Positions 32,341-45,328 of a stretch of DNA of 64,000 nt are shown piece by piece; positions within the stretch are counted from its first letter, which is position 1, and each line of letters opens with the position of its first letter. Position numbers and translations under genes: made by a program. This DNA is from Lethocerus indicus (lineage: Eukaryota > Arthropoda > Insecta > Hemiptera > Belostomatidae), in the NCBI GenBank assembly GCA_019843655.1, contig JACDQD010000001.1:46584443-46648442 (forward strand), written 5' to 3'. Below the pieces are notes generated by a model. The model saw only the letters and a list, made by a program, of their open reading frames with translations, did not search any database and was not told where the DNA came from.

Positions 32341-35300
32341 ATGAACGGGACGGAGGCGGAAGGTGGAGGACTGGAGAGGGATGAGCGGCTGGCTCAGATG
32401 GAGATGCTGACGCTGGGCGTGATGTTCGTAGCGACAGTTGTTGGGAACGGCGCTGTCCTCGGCGCCCTCTCTGCCAACCGGCCCCCGCCCAACCGTCCCA
32501 ATCTGCCCAGAATCCATTACTTCATGCTCCACTTGTCCATTGCCGACATGGTCACCGCTTGGCTAAATATTTTGCCCCAACTCGCCTGGGAGGTAGTTAT
32601 TTTCTTTATTCCCGCCGTATCGATTATAATTAATTATTAATATACACTCTCCAGATTATTTCGTACAATAAATACGGCAATTACTGTACGAGTAAATGCC
32701 GTAGTTGGAGAATTAGAAATATAATGCAGGACCGGCCGTTGTCCGTTCGCTCATCGTTTTCTCTCTATTTAAATAATGTCGAAGAAGAATATTTAAAAAA
32801 GATATTTTTAACCGTATATTTAAATAATTAAAAAATATTAATATTAATGTTTTATTTACGATAAAATTCTAATTTATGTATAATATAATTAATAACGTCG
32901 TAATAATAATAGCCGAGTTTTGAACTGATAGTTGAACACACGTAAAAGTTTAATTATAATTAATGATAGTATACTTACAATAGGAGTAACAATAGGAAAT
33001 GTGTAGACAAAAATCGTATTTGCGTATAGTCTGCAATGCAGGAGAACTTTCGTAAGTAGCAAATCGTGGTCGCCGGTAGTCTTCTCTCCTTCCATTTGCT
33101 TAAAGTAAAAAAACACGCTTCGATTCCGAACGTGACTGGGAACAAATCGCGGGGACAAGCCTGAGAGGAAATTTACCGGCGGGGGGCCGAAATGCTGGAT
33201 TTATTGTCAAAATTAGTCATATCATTCTACGACGGTTTCCTGTACCATCTCAATGTTTAGATTTCCTTTTGATCGATTGAATTATAATTCAGTAATTGAG
33301 CATTCAGAATTTAATTGTTCCAAAATAGAGCCAAAACTCTTTGTTTGTTCGGAAAGAACCCCGTTAGATTTAAAAAAATCTATTTGACAGGTTAGAATCA
33401 AAATGGACGACTCCAAATAAGGCAGACCGGCGAGGGATTCCCCGCTTTATGGTGCCGTCCGGCAATGAAATCGTTGCTATGGCGATGCAATCAATAATTC
33501 ATAGAATTTCCACGCTTTCCTGTCAATTTGAAAGCGTTTAATTTTAATTCGGTTTCTATTCTGGTGCCCGGTTGTTCCCTGAATTCTTTCGTTAAAAATT
33601 GCTTCGATTGTGACTATAGATTTTATTACATTATATTAATAGGCGTAAACAGGTGAAAAGGTATGGTCGGATTAGTTGACGGCCGAAGTGTACAAGATAT
33701 AATAGAAATAAATAATAAATAATTAGAAAAATCTCCATTTCGATTTCAAACGCATTTTAAATTATACGAACTTTGTAAGGATTGTCATTAAAATAAATTT
33801 TGTTTCTCGGAAACTGATATTTTCGGGACAGGTTACCTGCAGGTTCAGGGGCGGACAGTTACATTTTACAGCCCATTATACAGAGAAGGTGCAGTGCACC
33901 TTCTCTGTATAAACTTTAAACTCCTTTATTTTGATTTACGGTCACAATTAGTTCAAAACTATATTAAAGATAATCAAATTAATAAATAATAATGGAAAGT
34001 GTCCATTTCGATGTGAAACCATTAAATTACAATAACTTGCCTATCCCGTTATTTGGTTTATCGGATACACTATGTGATATTTCTGTAGCAGGTGACCTAC
34101 AGGTTCAGGTACGGATGTGTATAATCTACTACTATATTGTATAATAGTTATTTTCTATTTTGATTTTGTCGAATGAACGGTAAATTAAAATTAAACGAGT
34201 CCACATAAATTTAAAGTACATTTTTTAAAATTCATTCAATTCGCCAATAATATTTTTATATTTTGATCTTCTATAAGATGGTGCTCCGTCTCTACTTTTA
34301 TATAGAGCTTGACCTATCCCGTTATTTCGTTTTGTAGGTGACCTACAGGTTCAGAGGCGGTGGAGTACTTTGCAAGTTGGTTAAGTTCGGCCAGACTCTC
34401 GGTCCATATTTAAGCAGCTACGTTCTCATGGCCACGGCCCTGGACCGCTACCAAGCCATTTGCCATCCGCTCACCTACTGCTCTTGGAGTGGAACACGGG
34501 CCAACACTATGGTATACACAGCCTGGGGGTTCGCCCTGGCTTTCTCTCTGCCACAGGTGACTACCCCAATTATATTTTCAAATATTTTTTTTTAACTTTA
34601 TGATTGTTAAACGACCCATCAAGGGGTGCGATCCTACACTAACTTGCATTGAATGTATTGAGAGGGTCTTTTCCTTAATTAAAAACTACTGGGGTTGTAA
34701 GGCTCCGGATACTAATGGAGTGAGCCCCTACATAATGAGTGTGGGTTAGGGATCAGGAGCAACACAGTAGGTAAATTCAAAAGTCACCAAAACAGAAATC
34801 ACATAACCCAACTAATTTCATATTGTTAGGAGTCTCAATACAGTTATCAAACTTTTCTGCCAACCATGCAGTAACCTGGTGGTTCGGAACCAATCGAAGT
34901 CTCTCAGAACAAAAACATTTCAAAGCTCTCATCACAAAAATATGGTGAAAAATAAGTGAAACATGTTTTAAACTATAATCCAGTAAATCATAACGACCTT
35001 TAGCAATAATATTGCATACATAATGTTAGATGCGAGAAAGTTAAAAATTAATTTACATCAGGAAATAGTCTACGAAGAATTTCAATTTGATGCCATTGCA
35101 ATTCAATAAAGTATAATTATATTTTATCATATTATAATATTTATTTTGTTTTGATTTTGTCAAATTAAACTAGGCCAACAAAAAGGTTAAAAAGACCGAT
35201 ATATTTTTTCTAAATTCGTAAAGCTTCATTCGCACAAAATATATATAATTTATTCTTAGTTGTATTCTTACATCTCTGTAGTTAAAATCAGCGCATAGTT

Positions 35301-37884
35301 TATAGTTGGTAGTTTTTAATTGTGGGGATCCAAAATGCACAAAGATAACATAGTTGGCATAAAATAATATTATTTTACGTTGCAGGTTACTATCTTTTCA
35401 TTCCGCGAAATAGCTCCTGAGGTGTACGATTGTTGGGCAATTTTTCCACAGCCTTATGGTGAAAAATTTTATGTTACCTGGTGAGTTAGTTTTTTCTTCT
35501 TCTACTGTGGAGAATTCTATTCATTTCATCCATCAATAATGTATTCCCCATCAACCTATTCACCTTATCCGAGGCTCTAGTGCAGCCCAATTTGAATAAG
35601 TTAGCTATCCAAAATTTGAAACAGATGAAATAATCCTAAAAAATTCTTAAAATTTCTTGTTCTCATTAAGTTGCTGAGACTTTTGTTTGATCCAACTTTG
35701 GACAACTGCAAGCCAAAATATAACTCTAAACGCCCCTCAAAAGTGTTTAAAGTATTAAGTAACTCTTAAAAGAATTAATAGTGCACACCTTGAGGGTACC
35801 TTCCCTGAAAAGGATCTCACCCAGAAGAAGGAGGCCGCGCTAATAATTTTTCTAATTTTCATTTCCCTACATTCTTCTAATGCTTATTTAGCTTAGTATT
35901 GCTGGGAACAGAAGAGGAATCACGCTCGAACGAATTTATGTCTATAAATGTGTCGTTTTTTGGAGCTGGTGATAGCAACTGATATCCACACGAAAGCCTA
36001 GGACAGGGGTCGCACACCCTCCAACCCAAAAAGTTACACTCCAAATATGGAAAGGCTGCTAAAGATAAGCACCTCTCTCATGTACGAGTATGTTTCAAGT
36101 TCCAGCTATTTACAAGACCATTGTGCATTTATACTACATTATAGAACAGCTGTTTTCAACCTGAGGGTTGTGACCCCTTTGGGGGTTGAATTCATAAGGG
36201 TCACCTAACACATAACAGTAGGAAAATTGTAGTTATGAAGTTAGTAACACAAATAATTTTATGGTTGGGGGTCACCAAAATATGAGAAACTGTATTAAAG
36301 GTTTAGAACCACAGCTATAGAAAATTACAACATGGAATTACAAGATATTACATATACTATTACAATATAGAATGAAAGTTTTTGATAAATTTAAAAAAGA
36401 AGTTTTTGATTCATTTAAAAAAAAGTTAAATGTAGGTTTTAATTTCTAAAGAACATAACAATTTCCCCGCGAGATTCCTAGTGGATCGATGGTTTGCTGA
36501 CCATTGGCCTAGGATATGACCTCTCTTTCAAGCAAATGCATTGCTCTTTCGATGCACCCCGAGAAGCCCCTGTAATTTAGAAATCGGTTATTGTTTTTGA
36601 AACTATTACAGCGAATCCAAATGTACTCTATGTGAGGGGTGAATGGGGTGTGGGGGAGCCAAGCAGTAGAAGTTCCCATATTTTCTCTCTGTCTCATTCA
36701 GCAAAGGAACTAATGAAACTGTGCCCAGGTACACGGTATCGGTGTTCATCGTCCCGCTTGTGGCGCTCATCTACACGTACAGCTGCATCTGCCGCTGCAT
36801 CTGGAGGAGCGCAGGTTACCCGATCTCAGTCGCTTCTCCTCACCAGTTGGTGTCCAGGGCTAAGATCAACACCGTGAAGCAGACGATTGCTGTGATAGTC
36901 GTTTACGTTGCCTGTTCGTCGCCGTTCATCTGTGCCCAGCTCTGGGCCTCCTGGGATCCGGACGCCTACAGTTCACCATTTCTCGAAGGTGGTTCACCAT
37001 TTCATTGCCCAGCCCCGATAAGATTTTATGTAAAAAACAGTAAAAGCGATCGGTCCCAGGGGACTTTCGGCACCGCGGGTGCTGTTCACTACAATCTTCC
37101 ACCAGTGTCTTATTTTTAATGCGATATCACGACTAGTTACATTTTCAATGCCGATAGAATAAAGTAGAATTTATTTGAGATCGCGTGATGTGGATGAAGA
37201 ATATACCAAACGATATTCTTCCCACCGGATCTCACCGGAAGCCAGTCAGTGACAACTAGAATTTATTTACCGTGTAAGTAGCAAGGCTAAGTGTAAGGGG
37301 TAAGTGACCCGAGCGAGCTCCAGTCCGCTTTCCAAACATAGCAAGTATCCCCGGACTTGAAGGGGGTCAACCTAAGCCAGCTGAGGTTCATCGCACAGTA
37401 TTACAGGATCCTATCAGAAGTGCTATTGTTATAATTCGTTCTCTTTAAATATTTTGTCCTTGAACACATTATTCATAACCTTTTTCGCTAATTAAATGAG
37501 GCCAGACTGGTCGCGTCGGATTTTTCTTGATGACCCCAATGAAGAAAGGACATACATCTCGGTTTCATCAAGTTTCACATGTCCTCAGGAGCGACATTCA
37601 CGATACTGACACTGCTGAGCAGCTTGAACAGCTGCGTGAACCCTTGGATCTACCTGGTGTCGAACAGAGAGCTGGTGGTCGCCCTTTGGAGGTGGCGTTG
37701 GTGTGGAGGAGGTGAGGAAGAGGATGTGGAGCGGGTAGGGGGCAGCGGTGGCAGTGGCTCCTCCTCGGGTCACAAGCGGGCGCCCCAACTCTTCACCGAG
37801 AGCACCATACTCCACGAGCCTTCCCATACCCACACTCACCTAGCCAGATGGGTCATCACAATACCGCCCAACACTACTGAGTGA
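32341..37884 (+). CDS. Vasopressin/oxytocin (inotocin)-like GPCR
   Basis: A complete 373-residue class A receptor assembles from five exons: 32341-32592, 34338-34556, 35386-35480, 36729-36988, 37589-37884, all with GT-AG introns and consistent phases (0, 0, 2, 1). It should sit in the plasma membrane and signal through a G protein on binding a vasopressin/oxytocin-type nonapeptide. Visible marks: glycosylation site NGT (2-4); TM1 GN (35-36); TM2 LSIAD (65-69) and PQLAWE (79-84); C96 and C173, the expected disulphide; DRY (120-122); TM4 W147; ECL2 DCWAIF (172-177); short loop with [10 protein letters not shown] (232-241); TM6 end LWASWDP (260-266), typical of this family; TM7 [10 protein letters not shown] (288-297). 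TM6 has CSSP where human receptors have CWAP. The tail is Gly/Ser/Glu rich. A CCAP or GnRH-like receptor is less likely given LWASWDP and NSCVNPWIY. The first Met gives a short extracellular end; an upstream coding exon is not excluded. Confidence 0.9.
33820..34370 (+). repeat. Three diverged copies of the intron 1/exon 2 junction
   Basis: The true exon-2 start (from 34338, GTGACCTACAGGTTCAG) is preceded by two similar stretches in the intron: CAGGTTACCTGCAGGTTCAGG at about 33830 and CAGGTGACCTACAGGTTCAGG at about 34090. Upstream flanks (CCATTTCGAT, CTATCCCGTTATTT) are also partly shared, giving a period near 255 bases. The two upstream copies keep an acceptor-like AG but diverge soon after. 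Confidence 0.7.
33877..33911. repeat. Perfect palindrome with one-base centre
   Basis: TATACAGAGAAGGTGCA is followed by a single G and by its exact reverse complement. It lies in intron 1 of the receptor. Confidence 0.9.
34557..35385 (+). other. Receptor intron 2
   Basis: No nested gene was recognised. A segment near 35140-35230 resembles flanking parts of the intron 1 repeat unit (TTTTGATTTTGTC). Confidence 0.4.
36032..36146 (+). repeat. Dispersed repeat, partner of 6935-7050
   Basis: Same-orientation match to 6935-7050, ending exactly at the SPIN-like insertion. The last eight bases form the left copy of that element's target duplication. Confidence 0.55.
36147..36314. mobile_element. SPIN-like hAT MITE (168 bases)
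   Basis: This short non-autonomous DNA transposon has inverted ends: CAGCTGTTTTCAACC on the left and, read on the other strand, CTGTGGTTCTAAACC on the right. Flanking eight-base direct repeats TTATAGAA and CTATAGAA (7 of 8 identical) fit the nTCTAGAn-type duplication of hAT elements. Inside are GTGACCCCTTTGGGGGTTGAA, ATAACAGTAG.AAAATT.TAGTTATGAAGT and ATAATTTTATGGTTGGGGGT, which I recognise from SPIN/hAT-Charlie MITEs of vertebrates. It lies in intron 3 of the receptor and has no coding capacity. Confidence 0.8.
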
Positions 37885-38227
37885 GTGAAAACAAAATGCG
37901 ATTTCATTCCTCCAACCTGACACCCACCCACCCCCAATCCTGTCACTATTCCCAAAATACGATGACCCCGTTTAAGGAAAGAAAATGGTTGCCTCTGTGA
38001 TTTCAGTGTTGAGAGGAATACATTAAGGTTGTTCAGCGGTGGTCTCCACTCGAGGGAGAACATTCATCCGAGCAGTTTCGATCACCCTTGCAGAGCGGCA
38101 AGACTCAAACCGGATACATAGCATCAGGTTACATCAGTCTGACAAATGTGAGTGCACACTTCCAAATTCCAACTGGGGATTTAATCAACGTGTACAACAT
38201 TAAATTTTGAATACCTGTTACGGGTCT
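37885..38227. other. Downstream flank of the receptor gene
   Basis: Probable 3' untranslated region and flank. No strong AATAAA is seen before the PLE ends; one lies near 38507 inside that repeat. Confidence 0.3.
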
Positions 38228-38665
38228 GTGACGGTTTGGAATACCATACTTCTCTTGATCTTTTGTCTTCTTTCGCTGGTTTGGTCTTTTGCTAAATTGG
38301 TTTTGGCTGCTTGCCATCTTCGTTAGTTTTTTCTGTTAATTGGGCGGTGAGTCACTCTGGTTGCTTGTGGGGCATCTTGTGTGCATCGGTAATTTTCACT
38401 GTTGTAAATATATACGAGTTCTGTTCCTACTGGGTTAACCAAGATTTCTACTAGCTAGAAATGGACATAGCCAAGAATATGGGGGATATTCAAGAACAGT
38501 GAGAAGAACAATAAATGAGAAAATAAACTCGCTAAGTGCCTCCATTAATACAGCTCAACAAAAGAAGCTTGGTGCCTACAATCACTGAAACCAGTCTAGC
38601 TAAAGCTAGCACCAGCGAGAGGAGACAAAAGATCAAGAGAAGTATGGCATTCCAAACAAAAAAAA
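38228..38665. mobile_element. Head-to-head pair of degenerate PLE ends
   Basis: A minus-strand end (about 38228-38335, with GCTAAATTGGTTTTGGCTGC) faces a plus-strand end (about 38584-38665, with GAAACCAGTCTAGC and CAGCGAGAGGAGAC) across about 250 bases. Core boxes are mutated or missing, so no active hammerhead is expected. Confidence 0.6.
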
Positions 38666-39158
38666 AGAAATTCCAGGATTTAGAAAACTACAATATTAAT
38701 TTTGTTTTCAATTATAGGAATGGTCATGAACGGAAGAATAATGAAGAAGGCTGTTGAATCAAGAGTGGTCCAAAATACTCACCAGACGAATTATATTAAA
38801 AAAACGATTTCAACAAAAGTATAAGTAATGTATGGAATAATTAGATAAAACAAAAAATGTATCAAAATTAAATTTAAAAGAATGTTCGATGTATATTTTT
38901 CAGATTTAAATGTAAGTTTCATGTATGAATATCTTTCCTCTATAAAATGTTAGGAAATTTAATTTAATAAGGAATATAAACTAGTGAAATGTTTAATTTC
39001 TCTTGATAAATATTTGTTTACAAGTATATTGTAATTAATCTAATAGCTTAACAGAGTTGAGTCACTAAATGTACTAGACATTTTCCTGGCAATTGCCATA
39101 CTACAAATAAATAAAAATTAAAATGTAATTTGTTAATATAGATGTGTACCTATATACC

Positions 39159-39250
39159 TATGTATGTATGTATGTATGTATGTATGTATGTATGTATGTA
39201 TGTATGTATGTATGTATGTATGTATGTATGTATGTATGTATGTATGTATG

Positions 39251-39308
<58 letters not shown>
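39159..39308. repeat. (TATG)n then (TA)n microsatellite
   Basis: About 24 copies of a TATG tetranucleotide (39159-39256) pass directly into about 27 TA dinucleotides (to 39308). Confidence 0.95.
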
Positions 39309-39310
<2 letters not shown>

Positions 39311-39523
39311 GCAAATATTGAACTCTATTTTCATTAACTTAAACATATGTAGATGGTTTAATGTAGATACTATGAAACAATTTGTTTACTAGAAAATATG
39401 TTTACAATGTTGGGTATTTTGTATTCCAAGAATTTGTATCTACTCAAATATACAACCATGTGGTATGAAAAACTGATTATCTATGTTTCAATGTCCTTAA
39501 TAAAGTAAGTGTAAAACACATAC

Positions 39524-39529
<6 letters not shown>

Positions 39530-39588
<59 letters not shown>

Positions 39589-39600
39589 ATATATATATAA
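39530..39600. repeat. (TA)n microsatellite
   Basis: TA dinucleotides with a single break near 39578. Confidence 0.9.
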
Positions 39601-41570
39601 TACATAAATATCTTTCTTTATAAATCATGCAGCATTTTCTATAAAATAACTTCTATTTTAATTATATTGAACTCATATTAACAGTTTAAAATGTAACTTT
39701 CAGTTAGTAATAAAGTACTATGGTTGCTTTGAGAATCCAAATTCAATATTTCTTTGACCTTAGAAAATTATTTATTGGCCATGCAAGCCAGGTACACTAC
39801 ATAGAAAAATTGAAAAACAAATGTATCAATAGAAATAACAGTTTTTCATTCACCAGGTATTAATATCGCTACTAATTACATTCTTCTTATTTCTCTCATT
39901 TTTAGAGCGCAATTTGCTATCACAATATGCACTTGCTTTGTTGTGATTGGAGGAAGCACTTATTTCTCCAGTCACTTTCTCTACTTACGACTAACTTATG
40001 AATTAACATCCAACTGCTGGAGCCACAGATGGACACTCAAGCCTGAGCCCTTGAGGCAATATTCTCCATTTAAATTTTACTGTAAAACGTTTTCCATTTT
40101 TTCCACTTGTTGTTACCACTCTTATTTGTCCATACTACCCAGGAGATCAACCCTTTTGTACTTAGATTTGGGAACTTAGTATTAAAGTACTAATCAGCTG
40201 GTACAAAAGTAATTTATGCATCATCACCAAAAAACAGTTGAAGAATGTTATTTAAAAAAACTTTTTTGAGAACATGTTTTAGGATATTTGCAGTGATTAG
40301 ATCAGCACCAGGGGTTTTCTTATTGTGTAGGGATTTAATAATATAAACACATCAATGGATGGAAGGGGGTGGAGGTGGTGATAACTGGAGAGGATGTGCA
40401 ATTCATCTTTAATAAAATTACCATGTACGGGGTCTACAAAACTGGATGGGGTGTGAAAACTGATGAGAAGTATCAAGCAAAACAGTTAGCTTTTTCTTCA
40501 TTGACCACACCCCACACAGAGCTGTCTAATTGAAAATTGCAAGAAATGGGTTTGTAGGAGAGGAGATTGTTGTTTATTGTAAAAGATTTAGTGTACTGGT
40601 TACATTTTTCTGTCCTATATTTTGTCAGCAAGGATTTAACATGTCTACATCAGGTAACAACACTGATAATAGAGTCATACATTAAAAAATTAATTTATTT
40701 CTCAACAGCCAATAATTAAGTACAAAATGCAATAATAATATAACAAACTGAATTTAGAAATAAACTGTTCTACAAGGTAACTAAAATACAAAAATTATGC
40801 AATCAATTTAAATTTGTAAGTATATGATTCAATAAAATTCAATGAATTTTAATTCATAAATCTTAACATTGCTTTTGTAAACAAAGTATATAAAAATTAA
40901 TAATAATTAAAGCAACAATCATTAATACACATAGAAATATGTTTGGAACTATATAGACTATGTTAACTCAGTCACAACTATGTTAACAAGTAGTACACAA
41001 ATGATTATGCCATTTAACAGGATTTATCCACTAACCACAATAATCGAAACAAGATTTAACATTCAAAAATTACTCCAAAAAAATATCACATCAATAAAGA
41101 AATACTGAGAATTATTTAATTTGTAAGAACATCAAAAATGTATTAGCTTCACATTAAGATCTTAGTGAGAAATATATAATTAATCATCATAGTTATCCAT
41201 ACACAAAAAATATATATTGCTCAAAATGACTACCCACTATGTTTAAAATATTCTCCTTTTTATTTATTCTCTTTTCAATATGTAACAATAAATTTGTATT
41301 AAATGTAAAAATATACATTCAATTTAATGCTAAAATGGAATGAACACATTCTTTACGCTACTTAGGCGTACACATATATAAATATACATTTATAAGATAC
41401 ACATAAATTTTGTGTTTCATTAACAAAGAGCTAACAATCATCACATACAATTTTAATTATATAACTTATATACTTGAAACAGAGGAATAGTATAGAAGTT
41501 TAAAGAGATATAACAGTCTTTCCGATTAACCGATAATACTATGACAGCAATAAGATAGCCAGGAAACAAT
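39601..41570. other. Intergenic, including a SINE-core fragment
   Basis: Between the receptor and PHF12. The only recognised feature is a minus-strand SINE-like core at 39968-40020 (GTTAATTCATAAGTTAGTCG) shared with 54207-54300 and 59000-59215. The PHF12 3' untranslated region must lie at the right end; candidate signals on the minus strand are ATTAAA near 41452 and AATAAA near 41259-41268. Confidence 0.4.
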
Positions 41571-44500
41571 TTACTTCTTAAAATAAGTAAGATCAGAAAA
41601 GACAAACCTCAAACAACCAAACTGCACTAAAGAACCATGATTAATAACAACAGTGCCCTCCCAACCATCATAATCCAATGAACTCTCTTTCTCATCGAAA
41701 TTACATTTGCATGGTCTCATCATCTGTAAATTATAAATGTATAATAACAATTTTAGAGGGCAAGAAAATTATTATCCTTATTATTATTATCTTCCATTTC
41801 TGCTCACAGATTTGATCTTAAGGTAGTAGTAACAATAGTTATTATTGAGGCATTAACAGTGAAAACAGAATGCCCCAAAGGTAACATGCGTCTCATTTAT
41901 CTACTCATGCAATACTACTGAAAATGGGGAGAAACAGAAACCAGTCAGGCGTAAGACCAAATGAGTGATTGAAGACAGAAGATTGCGAGAATGATAGTAT
42001 CACCCCATAGATATCTTAAGAAACATTGTGTATTTTATTTTCTAGTGTAATAACTTAGTATAATAAGTTTTACAGCAAATTATTTCATAGTTATGCTAAA
42101 TCCTTTTTGTGTTAGGCAGATGGTAAACAAAAAATCACACTCTTAATTTCTTTCAAAGAAAATTAAATAAAAGAAATAACTAAAAATCTCTTACATATTT
42201 ACGCTTCCGTACTTCACGTGGAACATAAAATGTATCCACTTCCTGAGTTCTTTGTGCAGTGGAATTATTATCCGCCTTTTTAATGCCCAATAAGATGTTG
42301 TCCGCAATAGACCCATAAGGGCTGTAATTCAATAGCTCAAACTGAAGTGTGCACTAGAACCCAAGAATAGATAACATTAATTTTTCTAAATATTTTACAA
42401 AAATACTACATTTTGTTTAATGTTGCTCCTACAACGCAATTTGCAGCTTGTGGCCAGTTATGCACTTAATACTACATTTAAAACAGTAAGAGTAGTTCCT
42501 CACTGGGAGAGAATAATTTACCAAGAATGAGAGTATTTGCAACTCGCAAAATTAATGCAAATTAAAATATTTCAGTATAAGCCAAAATATAGTTTTATTT
42601 CTTTAAAATATATTTATTATTTAAATTCGAAGTCTTCCACACACCCTATCATGGAAAATTATAGCATGGTGTTTGCTGAGGTAATTACAATAACCAATTT
42701 TTGACAAGTCCATATCAACCTCTCCACCTGGAATAATAAAAAAAATGTAATGCTTTGATTATTACAAATAATGTGTAACATCAGAAGTATATTATTCTAC
42801 GTTATATATGGCCCAGTATTAGACAAATTACCTATCCCCACTGCTAAAGAACTGTACTTCATTTCAATGACTGTTTTATCATAATCCAGGGATACCAAAA
42901 CTGCTTTGGGCATAGTTTTCCTAGATATAAAACTACTGTCAGGGCAGATAATGTTATCAGCTTCAGCATCACCTTCATTTTTTTCTTTGCTTTTTCTTTG
43001 ATCTAATTCACATGCCATAATCAATTGATTAAGTTTGTTTTCATCAATTTTAAAATAATTAATATTATCAGTAAAATAAGCATCAGCATCACCGGCTGAA
43101 AAGGATTCTTGATTTTGTTCTACCACAGGTTCTTCAGTAATGGTAATGGTTTCATCATTCTTAGGCATTTCACAGTCTTCATTATTAGCATACATCGATA
43201 TATAATCACACTCCTTTAGTTGACAGTATAAATCATCATCATGATTACCATCATTGTTTGAAGCTTCGACAATAATTTCCTCACCAACAGCTATGGGGAC
43301 ATCTGAATCTGACATTATCTCATAGCCACCACTTTGATCCATTGGAGTTTCTGTAATTCCATTATCATCTGATAGATGTTGAGTGTCACCACTAAAAGTG
43401 GCAACATTTGAAGACCGATCAAGACATCCACCACCGCCTGAGCCAGCATTTTTAAATGAATTATCTGTCAATGAAATGTTAGTACTGTGATCATTATTTC
43501 TATGAGATGGAGGTATTTCAATATTTGTCACAGCTGCTAATGTTTTTATGCGTTTAAAATTCACAAGCTGGCAAATCCTTTGAAAAGCCAATAAATTCAC
43601 AATGGTTGAATCTAACTTATGAAGAATGTTCAAGGACTCGTTTGATTCTGTAAAAAATATAAGCAGATTACATAAAATATTATACATAAATATAAAATAA
43701 ATATAAATAAAGCACTACACATTATATATTTTTGTGAAACTGTAACACACATACAGTATAAATTACAAATAGGCCAAATGGGAGAAAAACCAATGTCTTA
43801 ATATCTGGATGTTTACAAGTAAATTAAAAAAACAAACAACTGTACATTAATAAATTTTGATGTCAAGCCCCTAACATCGACATTGTTTAACTGGTCTGGT
43901 TGGTTTGCGGTAGTAAAGGCACAGCATTAACATAAATGTGGCACTTGAATAAGAAACATAAACATAGAACTATATGGATAATAGAGTTCATGTCATTGAA
44001 TTCTCTAAGCAATTGAATCACTTAATACAACTTTCTAATGGCACAGTACTTGCCAGAAATTTTTTTTTAAAATTTCATTGTTAATATGTTTCTTTTGCTC
44101 TTGTTCTTAAAATGTAAAACATAATTCAAATATAATTTCCTTCTTATATATTTTATAGTTGAATTCCCATTAAAAAGTATCATCACTAAGGGAGCTATTT
44201 GTTTGTTACAGGCTCACAATTAATACATAAAATATCTGATTCATTCATTATTTTATCTTATTTTAAATAAATAATAATTAATGAATTTCTAAATTTAATA
44301 AGCATGCACAATCATCATATAGAAAACTACACGTTAAATACATTACAAAGGTCATAAAACAAATTAATACAATACCTGGTATTAACTTTATGGCATCCAT
44401 AATTATGGTGTTTAATTCTGCTTCAGGATTTTTTATAGTATGTTTGGATCCTAAAAATGAGCATGAATTCATTTTTATATAACTACCAAGAAATATGATT

Positions 44501-45253
44501 TATTTTTATCTTAAATAAAAATTACCTAATGGTGCAGTTGAAGGTACATTATATTCTGACTCTTCAGCCCTGAAACAAGTCGCTTATGTTTAACATGATG
44601 CTTACGCACATTATCCTTAGTGCAATAACAATTGATTAATGACAATCATTAATCAATGAGTACTGTTATTAGTGCAATAAAAATTGATTAATGACAATCA
44701 TTAATCAATGAGTACTGTTATTAGTGCAATAAAAATTGATTAATGACAATCATTAATCAATGAGGCACTAATTAATAAATGAAATGTTAACAGATACTTA
44801 CTTGTCCATATTAGAAGGAGAAGCACTTTTTTCCTTCGAGACATATCCTATCAACTCAGAAATCTTAATGTCATCGTTCTGAAATTCAGTAGGCAAGTGA
44901 TCTTTAGTCATACGTACAGCAAACTCCTTCTGCATTTGCAAAAATGATTCCAGCCACTGGAAAAAATCAGATATTTAAGCATATATTGTATTTTGATAAT
45001 AGCCTTATAAATAGCCATACGTATTATAAAAATAAATATAACATTATTCACTATTTATAATATAAGCTAAACTTCAAAAGGAACTTCTTGAGACACTTAC
45101 TAATTCTTGCTCTTCTAAAGTAGGGCCAGTTCTATTAGCATCAGTGTTATCCTATCCAAAATAACAATAAAACTACAATACTATAAAAAAACAAAAAAAT
45201 TAAACAATATATTGTTATTGTATATAAATTATTCACACAGAAATTAATAATAG

Positions 45254-45328
<75 letters not shown>

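Noticed and set aside
39159..39256. CRISPR-like regular repeat
   Set aside because: It is a pure tetranucleotide microsatellite in a eukaryotic genome, with no spacers.
39144..39392. Open frames of repeated Tyr-Val-Cys-Met and Tyr-Ile over microsatellites
   Set aside because: They are translations of TATG and TA repeats. The same applies to the Tyr-Ile frames at 4.5, 5.4, 7.6, 9.0, 15.4 and 61.1 kb.
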